A DNA stretch of 64,000 bases from Arthrospiribacter ruber (GTDB lineage Bacteria > Bacteroidota > Bacteroidia > Cytophagales > Cyclobacteriaceae). Numbering within the stretch: the first letter of the stretch is position 1; the number at the start of each line of letters is the position of its first letter. The stretch spans positions 124,001 through 188,000 of the forward strand of contig NZ_RPHB01000006.1 in assembly GCF_019343195.1 (NCBI RefSeq), given 5' to 3'. Below, piece by piece: positions 16,587-23,244 of the stretch. The position numbers and the translations under genes were made by a program. Under the pieces are notes generated by a model, which was not told the DNA's origin, ran no database searches, and saw nothing but the letters and a program-made list of their open reading frames with translations.

Positions 16587-17778
16587 AAAATAAATCCACC
16601 ACATCCATTTCCAAAAACTCCTGCCAAGGAATCCCTCCTCTTCCGACTAAAAAGGTCCTGTGCGGCTTAAATTTTTCTCCAAATGCCTGAAGTCCGGAGA
16701 GCTTTCCTACAGCACCCGACTTTACTTCCAGACCAATCACCCTTTTTTTATACTCTACAACAAAATCCACTTCGTCATTCCCTTCCTTCCAGTAAAGTAA
16801 AGATAGTTTTTTATCCTTAAATGTCTGATTGATTAAATGCGCACCCACAGCCGATTCTACCCACCTTCCCCATACCTTGGGTTCTTCAAGCAGAGATTCT
16901 AGACTTTCATTGGAAATCCCGGACATAATCGCTGTATTATGCACCTGAAACTTTGGACTGGATGCACGCTTTCTGACCATATTGGGGCTAAATTTTTCCA
17001 ATCCACCCAGTAATCCTGCATCATTGAGCAAATCAAGGTAATTGGCCAAAGTAGTTGTATTACCTGCTTCCGTAAGTTGCCCCATGATTTTGGTCAAGCT
17101 CAAAACCTGCCCAGAATATGCAGACCCCAGCTCAAACAATCTCTTCATCAATGCGGGCTTATCCACTCTTGTCAACATAAGGATATCTTTGGAAATACTG
17201 GTCTCCAAAAGTGAGTCTCTTATATAATTCTTCCAGCGATCTTCGTCATCCTTTAGCATTATAGCTCCTGGATAGCCCCCAAACCAAACATATTCTTCAG
17301 GACTTAAACCAAAAGCCTCCTTCATCTCCTTCAAAGACCAATGGCCTAGATAAGTCGCTTCAAACCTACCCGCCAGTGATTCAGTAAGCCCTTGCTGAAG
17401 CATCAGCCTGGAAGACCCCAACAGGATTAGTCGAATGTCTATTTCCTCTTGGCTGTCTTTGTCCCATTCTGCTTTTATCTGTTCACTCCAGTTATGGATT
17501 TTTTGTACTTCGTCAATTACCAGAAGGAAAGGTTTATCAGACTGCAGGGCCTGTTGCTGCCTAGCAAGATCCCATTGCTGGGCTATCCACATGTGGTCAG
17601 TAGCAGGAACAGCATCGGCAGCAGCCAACTTGGAAGGATAATCAAGGTCTGACATGATCTGTCTCACCAAGGTGGTCTTACCTATTTGTCTTGGACCGTA
17701 AAGCACCTGAATAAACCTTCTTGGTTCATCCCGAAGCCGGATTAACAATTTGTTTTTCTCAATCCTTTGAAACGTCAT
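16585..17778 (-). CDS. AAA family ATPase with DUF4143 domain
   Basis: A 397-residue protein of the common AAA_14/DUF4143 type: Walker A GPRQIGKTT (28-36), Walker B FLLVIDEV (D89, E90), sensor region ILLGSSRLML (about 116-125) and a C-terminal DUF4143 part ending in a nuclease-like phrase (EVDFVVEYKKRVIGLEVKSG, about 333-352). The cellular role is unknown. It lies alone between genes of different function, with its own terminator, three inverted repeats just upstream and 78-bp direct repeats on both sides. This suggests gain or loss as a cassette. Confidence 0.85.
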   Translation of the reverse strand: MTFQRIEKNKLLIRLRDEPRRFIQVLYGPRQIGKTTLVRQIMSDLDYPSKLAAADAVPATDHMWIAQQWDLARQQQALQSDKPFLLVIDEVQKIHNWSEQIKAEWDKDSQEEIDIRLILLGSSRLMLQQGLTESLAGRFEATYLGHWSLKEMKEAFGLSPEEYVWFGGYPGAIMLKDDEDRWKNYIRDSLLETSISKDILMLTRVDKPALMKRLFELGSAYSGQVLSLTKIMGQLTEAGNTTTLANYLDLLNDAGLLGGLEKFSPNMVRKRASSPKFQVHNTAIMSGISNESLESLLEEPKVWGRWVESAVGAHLINQTFKDKKLSLLYWKEGNDEVDFVVEYKKRVIGLEVKSGAVGKLSGLQAFGEKFKPHRTFLVGRGGIPWQEFLEMDVVDLF

Positions 17779-17780
17779 CT

Positions 17781-17848
17781 ATTTGTAAATATGTTACTTA
17801 CAAATTTACTAAACTTATTTAGTAAATTTACTCATCATATTGAGTAAA
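17781..17848 (-). promoter_or_regulatory. Three consecutive inverted repeats upstream of the ATPase gene
   Basis: ATTTGTAA/TTACAAAT (17781-17788, 17798-17805), TTTACTAAA/TTTAGTAAA (17805-17813, 17818-17826) and TTTACTCA/TGAGTAAA (17827-17834, 17841-17848) follow back to back and are perfect. They could be operators, or hairpins of the flanking repeat element. Confidence 0.55.
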
Positions 17849-17905
17849 ATTTTAAATACACATGTAAATAATTGATTAACATGTATTTACAAAAATATTT
17901 TTAAG
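17828..17905 (+). repeat. Right copy of the 78-bp direct repeat
   Basis: Partner of 16470-16547 in the same orientation, with 11 mismatches and no gaps. It keeps the TTTACTCA/TGAGTAAA hairpin, the ACATGT elements and the TTTTTAAG end. It lies 5' of the ATPase gene, so the interval 16470-17905 is bounded by direct copies. Confidence 0.8.
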
Positions 17906-17922
17906 AGAATTTTTCAATGAAA

Positions 17923-17958
17923 CAATAAAAAAGCCAAACCTTTTTAAGGCTTGGCTTT
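17923..17958 (-). terminator. Terminator of the yceI-mhqO-mhqD-like unit
   Basis: On the minus strand AAAGCCAAGCCTT and AAGGTTTGGCTTT form 13 pairs (one G-U wobble) around a three-base loop, followed by TTTTTATTG. It lies about 30 bases past the stop of the esterase gene. Confidence 0.8.
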
Positions 17959-17987
17959 GTACGAAGTAAGGTAACTGCTCCGCTATT

Positions 17988-18596
17988 TTATAGAATATTT
18001 TCATTTACCCAATCTATCTCTTTTTTCCTGATGGTATGCTCATAATCCTCGAAAATCAAGGTTTTAACGACTGCCCCCAATTTAGTCATCAACTTTTCGG
18101 AAGCTTCTATCCTGCTTAATGGCACATGAGGGTCCTTAAATCCGGATCCTATAAAAACCTTGGTCTTCTTAAAATCACCTGAGTACTTTTCTTCCCTAAT
18201 ATTTTCCCCTATCAGTCCTCCTGTAAAAGCAATTACTCCTCCGTACTTTCCGGCATTTTGCGTTGCATATTCCAAAGCCAGACACGCTCCTTGGGAAAAA
18301 CCGATAAAGAATATCTGCTCACTTGTATAGCCATGGTTATAAGCCTTATGGACCAACTCATCGATTGTTTTGATTGATTGGGAAAAAGAAGGCTCATTAT
18401 TTTTATCAGGGGCCATAAAGCTGTAGGGATACCACGTATTCCCCGGAGCTTGAGGAGCAAGGATAGTGAAACCACTTAAATTCAAGCTTTCTTTGAGACT
18501 AACAATACTTTCAGCAGTGCCTCCTCTACCATGAATCATGATGGCTATTTTACCGGACTCACCCAACTTATTCCCTTTTGCCAAAATATCACTCAT
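17988..18596 (-). CDS. Phospholipase/carboxylesterase family hydrolase, MhqD-like
   Basis: A 202-residue alpha/beta hydrolase with MIHGRGGTAES (oxyanion region, about 20-30), nucleophile GFSQGA (about 98-103), acid GFKDPHVP (about 152-159) and histidine DYEHTI (about 185-190), a full triad. Together with the preceding dioxygenase it resembles MhqD and MhqO of Bacillus subtilis, quinone-stress proteins under the MarR-type repressor MhqR. Its start overlaps the dioxygenase 3' end by eight bases. The substrate is unproven. Confidence 0.8.
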   Translation of the reverse strand: MSDILAKGNKLGESGKIAIMIHGRGGTAESIVSLKESLNLSGFTILAPQAPGNTWYPYSFMAPDKNNEPSFSQSIKTIDELVHKAYNHGYTSEQIFFIGFSQGACLALEYATQNAGKYGGVIAFTGGLIGENIREEKYSGDFKKTKVFIGSGFKDPHVPLSRIEASEKLMTKLGAVVKTLIFEDYEHTIRKKEIDWVNENIL

Positions 18597-19539
18597 AATC
18601 TGATACGTTTAAAGTTACTTTTGCAAGTTTAGATTCTATTTTATCACGTTGCGACTCTACCCATTCCGGTAACTTTAGCGCTTCTCCGAGATGAGCTTCA
18701 TCTTCATCTATAGCAAAGCCCGGTTCATCAGTCGCTATTTCAAATAATACTCCGCCAGGCTCTCTAAAATATATGGACTTGAAATAATTCCTGTCCTTAA
18801 CTTCAGTAACACGGTACCCATTACTCATTAATATATTTTGAATCTCGAGTTGGGATTTATCATTTGCTGTTCTGAAAGCAATATGATGGACAGTACCCGC
18901 ACTCTGTACACCTTGTCGGCCATTAGGATCCACCAAGATATCTACAATATCACCAGGGAGACCTTTAGTGCCATACCTGTACCTTCCATTTTCTTCACCG
19001 ATAAACTTATAATCCATGTATTTGGTGAGCAACTCTTCTGTTTGATCCTTTGAATTTAGATTTAGAGTAGCTCCATAAAAACCCATGATTGCAGAATCTG
19101 AAGGAATATGACCTTTAGTCCATCCTGGTCTGGAATCTTTATCATTGGCTATGAGCTCTATTCCCATACCATCATGGTCCTCAAACCTTATCAGCTTTTC
19201 TCCGAATCTTTCCAGAACACTTGAAACGGTTACATTGAATTTTTTCAACCTTTCCTGCCAGTAGGCTATTGAATTTGCAGGAATGGAAAAGGCAGTATAT
19301 GTCAACTCCCCGGTTCCTTTGGTACCTTTTCTGGCACCTTCAAATGGAAAAGTAGTAAATACAGTACCAGGTGTACCCAATTCATCTCCGAAATAAAAAT
19401 GGTACACATCGGGAGCATCAAAATTGATAGTTTTTTTTACCATCCTTAGCCCCAAGATACCAACATAAAAATCAATATTTTTCTGAGGATGGCCTGCTAT
19501 GGCTGTTATGTGGTGGATACCTGAAATAAGCGCTGACAT
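18589..19539 (-). CDS. Ring-cleaving dioxygenase of the VOC/glyoxalase superfamily, MhqO-like
   Basis: A 316-residue protein built of two VOC modules. Metal-ligand candidates are a histidine in GIHHITAIAGHP (about 8-11), one in GTVHHIAFRT (about 217-219) and a glutamate in GGVLFEIATDE (about 266). Relatives (MhqO/MhqA/LinE-like) are proposed to cleave hydroquinones and catechols. The neighbouring esterase, YceI gene and MarR regulator point to handling of quinones or other electrophiles. It starts 59 bases after the yceI stop, past a hairpin. Confidence 0.82.
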   Translation of the reverse strand: MSALISGIHHITAIAGHPQKNIDFYVGILGLRMVKKTINFDAPDVYHFYFGDELGTPGTVFTTFPFEGARKGTKGTGELTYTAFSIPANSIAYWQERLKKFNVTVSSVLERFGEKLIRFEDHDGMGIELIANDKDSRPGWTKGHIPSDSAIMGFYGATLNLNSKDQTEELLTKYMDYKFIGEENGRYRYGTKGLPGDIVDILVDPNGRQGVQSAGTVHHIAFRTANDKSQLEIQNILMSNGYRVTEVKDRNYFKSIYFREPGGVLFEIATDEPGFAIDEDEAHLGEALKLPEWVESQRDKIESKLAKVTLNVSDYE

Positions 19540-19565
19540 ATCTTAATTTTTTTTATTTTAAATAA

Positions 19566-19589
19566 GACCGAAGCTTTTCAGCTCCGGTC
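19566..19589 (-). terminator. Hairpin between yceI and the dioxygenase gene
   Basis: On the minus strand GACCGGAGCT and AGCTTCGGTC form ten pairs (one G-U) around a GAAA loop, followed only by TTATTT. It may be a partial terminator or an mRNA-stabilising hairpin that sets yceI above the downstream genes. Confidence 0.45.
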
Positions 19590-19598
19590 ATTGAATTT

Positions 19599-20114
19599 TT
19601 ATTGTTTTACCAATTGCACGCTGAGCAAAAGCTTCACTTGGTCAGAAACTACCACGCTACCAGCTTCTGTTACAGCATCCCATTTTAGCCCGAATTCTTT
19701 TCGGCTGATTTTTCCTTCTATTTCAAAACCTGCTTTGGTATTTCCATAAGGATCACCTGCAACTCCTCCAAAATCTACGTCCAATTCAACCTCTTTAGTA
19801 AAATCTCTAATAGTAAGATCACCTTTTAGTTTGTCACCATTCAAAATTCCTTCAAACTTTAGGTGCGGGAATTTTTCGGCATTGAAAAAATCATCTGATT
19901 TAAGGTGTGCATCTCTATCTTTTTGATTGGTATCTATAGAATCAATTTTGGCACTGAATGACACTTTTGCTCCTTGAAAGTCATCAGAACTTGTCTCAGC
20001 AGCTCCATCAAACTCTCGGAAATATCCAGTAACGGTAGAGATTACAAGGTGCTTTACTTTGAATGAAACTTCTGAATGTGTTGGGTCAATCGCCCATTTA
20101 GTTAATGTACTCAT
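19599..20114 (-). CDS. YceI family protein
   Basis: A 171-residue lipocalin-like protein. It starts WAIDPTHSEVSFKVKHLVISTV, the family's opening, and continues with DDFFNAEKFPHLKFEG and GDLTIRDFTKEVELDV. YceI proteins bind polyisoprenoids or amphiphiles such as quinones in a beta-barrel. No signal peptide is present, so this copy should be cytoplasmic, unlike E. coli YceI. It leads the yceI-dioxygenase-esterase unit and has an operator-like site matching the one before marR. Confidence 0.9.
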   Translation of the reverse strand: MSTLTKWAIDPTHSEVSFKVKHLVISTVTGYFREFDGAAETSSDDFQGAKVSFSAKIDSIDTNQKDRDAHLKSDDFFNAEKFPHLKFEGILNGDKLKGDLTIRDFTKEVELDVDFGGVAGDPYGNTKAGFEIEGKISRKEFGLKWDAVTEAGSVVVSDQVKLLLSVQLVKQ

Positions 20115-20150
20115 TGTTTTGCTATTTTATTGTGAAAGTTTAATTGATTT

Positions 20151-20176
20151 ATATATACATTAATTGTCTATACACT
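20151..20176 (-). promoter_or_regulatory. Putative MarR operator before yceI
   Basis: On the minus strand AGTGTATAGACA (reverse complement of 20165-20176) shares AGTGTATAnACA with the marR site. The adjacent ATATATACAT (20151-20160) is a second half-like element. It lies 37-62 bases before the yceI ATG. Confidence 0.5.
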
Positions 20177-20194
20177 GAATTGTTTAATTTTTTT

Positions 20195-20644
20195 TTATAC
20201 CCTCAGTTTGTCCAAAAGATTATTGAGAAGTTCAATCTCACTTTGATCAAGGCTGATCAGCTCTCTATTGAGGATGTGAATTTTCTCCTGAAGTTCTTCA
20301 AGAACTTTCAGTCCATCTTCTGTTATTTTCACATCCACCTGCCTTCTGTCAGTTGGACATTCTTCCCTTACGACCATTCCTTTTTGTTTCAGTTTTTCAA
20401 CAAGTCTTGATGCATTGGACATTTTGTTGAGCATACGCTCTTGGATGGAAGAAACAGTGATAGGGTTGCCGTTTTGTCCTTTAAGTATCCTCAATACATT
20501 GTATTGCTCAGGTGACAGGCCAAATGGCTTGAAAAGGCTACTTTGCTTGCTGACAATGTAACTATTTGTATAAAGTAAGTTTACCACAGCTTTATTATAA
20601 ATGTCCTTAAATACTTTTTGCTGGATTGCCTCTTCTATCTTCAT
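20195..20644 (-). CDS. MarR family transcriptional regulator, MhqR-like
   Basis: A 149-residue winged-helix regulator: N-terminal dimer helices, then LSPEQYNVLRILKGQNG (about 43-59), recognition region VSSIQERMLNKMSNASRLVEKLKQKG, and the wing VVREECPTDRRQVDVKITEDG (about 91-111). The DRR motif in the wing is characteristic of MarR. A near-perfect palindrome just ahead of it suggests autoregulation, and the same motif before yceI suggests that it controls yceI and the two downstream genes. The inducer is unknown; quinones or electrophiles are inferred from the target genes. Confidence 0.9.
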   Translation of the reverse strand: MKIEEAIQQKVFKDIYNKAVVNLLYTNSYIVSKQSSLFKPFGLSPEQYNVLRILKGQNGNPITVSSIQERMLNKMSNASRLVEKLKQKGMVVREECPTDRRQVDVKITEDGLKVLEELQEKIHILNRELISLDQSEIELLNNLLDKLRV

Positions 20645-20659
20645 CTGTATAAATTGCTG

Positions 20660-20690
20660 ATGTATTTAATGTATATACACTTAAATACAT
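20660..20690 (-). promoter_or_regulatory. Putative MarR autoregulatory operator
   Basis: ATGTATTTA (20660-20668) and TAAATACAT (20682-20690) are perfect nine-base inverted arms, and between them lies the ten-base palindrome TGTATATACA (20670-20679). The site sits 16-46 bases before the marR ATG. Confidence 0.65.
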
Positions 20691-20754
20691 GAAAAGGTTT
20701 CGGTTTATGATAAATTTTTTTGTTTTTTTTATCGGATGCCTATTTAGGGCATCT

Positions 20755-21555
20755 CTAGAAGGCCTCTATCCATTCTTTTATCAAACGGTTGACTTCATCT
20801 GGTTTCTCGATACTGCTGCTGTGCCCTGCCCCAGGAACTATATGCAAGTCAGCATTGGGAATGGACATTTGGATAAACTTAGCCTTTTCAGGTTTAGTAG
20901 CCACATCTTCGTCACCTACCACCACCATAGTGGGGCACTTGATATTTCTGATCTCATCCTCCACACCTTTACGGTAGATCACAGCCTCTACTGATCTTGT
21001 AATGGTTTTTTTATTGGATTGAAGTTCTTTGACCCATCTTTTATAAGCTGCCTTATTACGGGGATTTTCTATCCAACTCTGGGCAAACATAATTTTCATC
21101 ACTGAATTTGCCACAGTGGGAATCACACCAAACCACTTGACTACCCCATTCAAAAATTTATATTTCGGAAGATTCTCCACAGGTTCTGTATTGGCAGAAG
21201 TCTCCAATAGAATCAAAGATTTTATTTTATCAGGATACCTTGCAGCAAGTCTCATCCCCACAAAACCTCCCATAGAAAGTCCTGCAAAGTGCACAGGCTG
21301 CCCGATGGCTTTTTCTATAAATTCCAAAGCGTCCATGGTCAACAGATCCATGTCGTAAGGCCCCTCCGTTACTTCGCTTTGCCCCTGCCCTCTGTGATCA
21401 TAGGCAAACACAGTATAAAACTTACTAAGATATTTTATTTGTGCCTCGAACATTTTGTGACTCCAAAGCAAGCCATGGGAAAATAAAATTACTTCCTTTC
21501 CTTCGCCTTCTTTCACGTAGAAAAGTTTGACATTATTTAATTGAATATATGGCAT
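20755..21555 (-). CDS. Alpha/beta hydrolase
   Basis: A 266-residue hydrolase of the AB_hydrolase_1 family, with no signal peptide. Visible are the oxyanion segment FSHGLLWSH (about 25-33), YDHRGQGQS (52-60), nucleophile elbow GLSMGG (S94), acid VVGDEDVATKP and histidine GAGHSSSIEKP. The phrase set resembles 3-oxoadipate enol-lactonase-like and esterase members, but the substrate cannot be read. The start at 21555 (MPYIQLNNVKLFY) is preferred over an ATG 36 bases upstream, which adds a non-conserved leader. It lies 110 bases before marR, with the operator between them. Confidence 0.82.
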   Translation of the reverse strand: MPYIQLNNVKLFYVKEGEGKEVILFSHGLLWSHKMFEAQIKYLSKFYTVFAYDHRGQGQSEVTEGPYDMDLLTMDALEFIEKAIGQPVHFAGLSMGGFVGMRLAARYPDKIKSLILLETSANTEPVENLPKYKFLNGVVKWFGVIPTVANSVMKIMFAQSWIENPRNKAAYKRWVKELQSNKKTITRSVEAVIYRKGVEDEIRNIKCPTMVVVGDEDVATKPEKAKFIQMSIPNADLHIVPGAGHSSSIEKPDEVNRLIKEWIEAF

Positions 21556-21599
21556 AATAGAGAAATTAGGCGAGCGACAATAATATATCATTCATTTGA

Positions 21600-23186
21600 T
21601 TACCAATCCAAACCTGGTTGTTTTAGCTTTCTTGACTCTTCCCGGGCCTTATGTTGGTCTACAATCTTACGGACATCCTCCAACAACTGTTTGGCATCAT
21701 ATACAATTCCGTCTTTTACAGTGTATTTTACTCCGCCTACCCTCACTGGTTCATTGTCATCACCTATCCTGATTGCTCCTGTACCATAAAGCACTTTGAA
21801 ATTTTGCAAGGGGTTTTCTTCTAAAATCACAAAATCAGCAAGTTTACCCACTTCAACGCTGCCCAATTCCTTGTCCACTCCCAAAGCCTCTGCTCCATGC
21901 AGGGTGGCTGACCTAAAAACTTCTAAAGGATGAAAACCTGCTTCTCTGAGCAGCTCCATTTCTCTTATGTAAGCAAAGCCATACAATTGATAAATAAATC
22001 CTGAATCAGACCCAGTAGTTACTCTGCCTCCTCTGTTTTTATATTCATTGACAAAGGTCATCCACAATCGGTAATTTTCTTTCCATTGGATTTCATCATC
22101 CGTCGTCCAGTCAAACCAGTATGAACCATGCGATTCCCTACTAGGCTTATAAAACCTCCACAAAGAGGGCAAGGTATATTCTTCATGCCACTCTGCCCTT
22201 CTGGCACGCATCAGGTCCCTGTTGGCTTCATAAATGTTAAAAGTAGGATCAATTGTAAAATCCAAATCAAGTAATTCTTGCATTACTTTATTCCAGTGCT
22301 CAGAATATGGTGCGGCAGCCTGTCTCCAGAGTTTTCCTGCTTCAGCAAACCTGTGCTGCTCATTCTGATAGTTATAATCCAGTCTATAATCCTGAATGGT
22401 CCTGTCTGCAAACAAAGCTTCAGGTAATCCGTACCAATGCTCCATACTAGTCAGCCCGGCTCTTGCAGAGTGCAGAACATTCCATCTTGCCACATCCATT
22501 TGGGCATGGTGCATGGCTGATCTCAGACCAAGCCTTTTATTTTCTTCCAATGCTGCCTGCATCACTTCAGGTTTGGCTCCAAAAAACTTAATTCCATCAG
22601 CCCCCCTGCTTTTATTTTGGTTGACCCAGGCTTTGGCTTCTTCCGCATTTGTAATGGCCTTATCGGCTCCCTGTCCAAATACGGTATAGGCAAAGATTCT
22701 CGGAGCAGTTATGGTATTGTCCAGTGCCTTATTCTTATGCTCCAAGACCCAATCGAGGCCGTTCCCAGCGGCAGGCTCTCTTATTGTGGTAATGCCATGT
22801 GCCATCCAAAGTTTGAACACATACTCTGCAGGGGTTCCCTGACCGGCTCCTCCAATATGCCCATGCATATCTATAAATCCTGGAAGCAGATAATGTCCTT
22901 CAAGATCCAACACTTTATCATTTGGACCAGCTTGAGGCCTCCTTTCTTCTTTGATATCTAATCCAGGATAGCCTACTATTCTCACTTCCTTGATGATATT
23001 TTTCTCTACCACGATATCTACAGGACCAATTGGAGGTGCTCCAGTCCCGTCCACCATGGTCACTCCCCTGATAATAAGCTTATCAAAAGGACCTTCTCCT
23101 TCGGCTCTGTTAGGAGATGGCATTACTTGGGAAAAAGCGAAATTTGATACAGTATAAAAGCAAAATAGCAGTAGAATTCGGTTCAT
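21600..23186 (-). CDS. Secreted amidohydrolase family protein
   Basis: A 528-residue metal-dependent hydrolase with a signal peptide (MNRILLLFCFYTVSNFAFSQ). Visible metal motifs are FIDMHGHIGG (HxH, about 108-117), SAMHHAQMD (about 223-231) and TTGSDSGF (catalytic Asp, about 419-426), within a TIM barrel. The C-terminal ADFVILEENPL is typical of imidazolonepropionase/prolidase-like amidohydrolases. Periplasmic or extracellular action on a peptide or cyclic amide is likely, with unknown substrate. It follows the ABC permease on the same strand after 58 bases. Confidence 0.85.
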   Translation of the reverse strand: MNRILLLFCFYTVSNFAFSQVMPSPNRAEGEGPFDKLIIRGVTMVDGTGAPPIGPVDIVVEKNIIKEVRIVGYPGLDIKEERRPQAGPNDKVLDLEGHYLLPGFIDMHGHIGGAGQGTPAEYVFKLWMAHGITTIREPAAGNGLDWVLEHKNKALDNTITAPRIFAYTVFGQGADKAITNAEEAKAWVNQNKSRGADGIKFFGAKPEVMQAALEENKRLGLRSAMHHAQMDVARWNVLHSARAGLTSMEHWYGLPEALFADRTIQDYRLDYNYQNEQHRFAEAGKLWRQAAAPYSEHWNKVMQELLDLDFTIDPTFNIYEANRDLMRARRAEWHEEYTLPSLWRFYKPSRESHGSYWFDWTTDDEIQWKENYRLWMTFVNEYKNRGGRVTTGSDSGFIYQLYGFAYIREMELLREAGFHPLEVFRSATLHGAEALGVDKELGSVEVGKLADFVILEENPLQNFKVLYGTGAIRIGDDNEPVRVGGVKYTVKDGIVYDAKQLLEDVRKIVDQHKAREESRKLKQPGLDW

Positions 23187-23244
23187 ATCGGATGTTTTTT
23201 TGATTTTTATAAATTAACCGAATTCCAAAAGAATAAAAAAACCG

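Noticed and set aside
16470-17905. Insertion sequence around the ATPase gene
   Set aside because: The encoded protein is not a transposase, the flanking copies are direct and not terminal inverted repeats, and no short target duplication was seen. It is kept as a repeat-flanked cassette.
20728-20756. GATGCC/GGCATC hairpin after the hydrolase as terminator
   Set aside because: On the minus strand it is followed by A-rich, not T-rich sequence.
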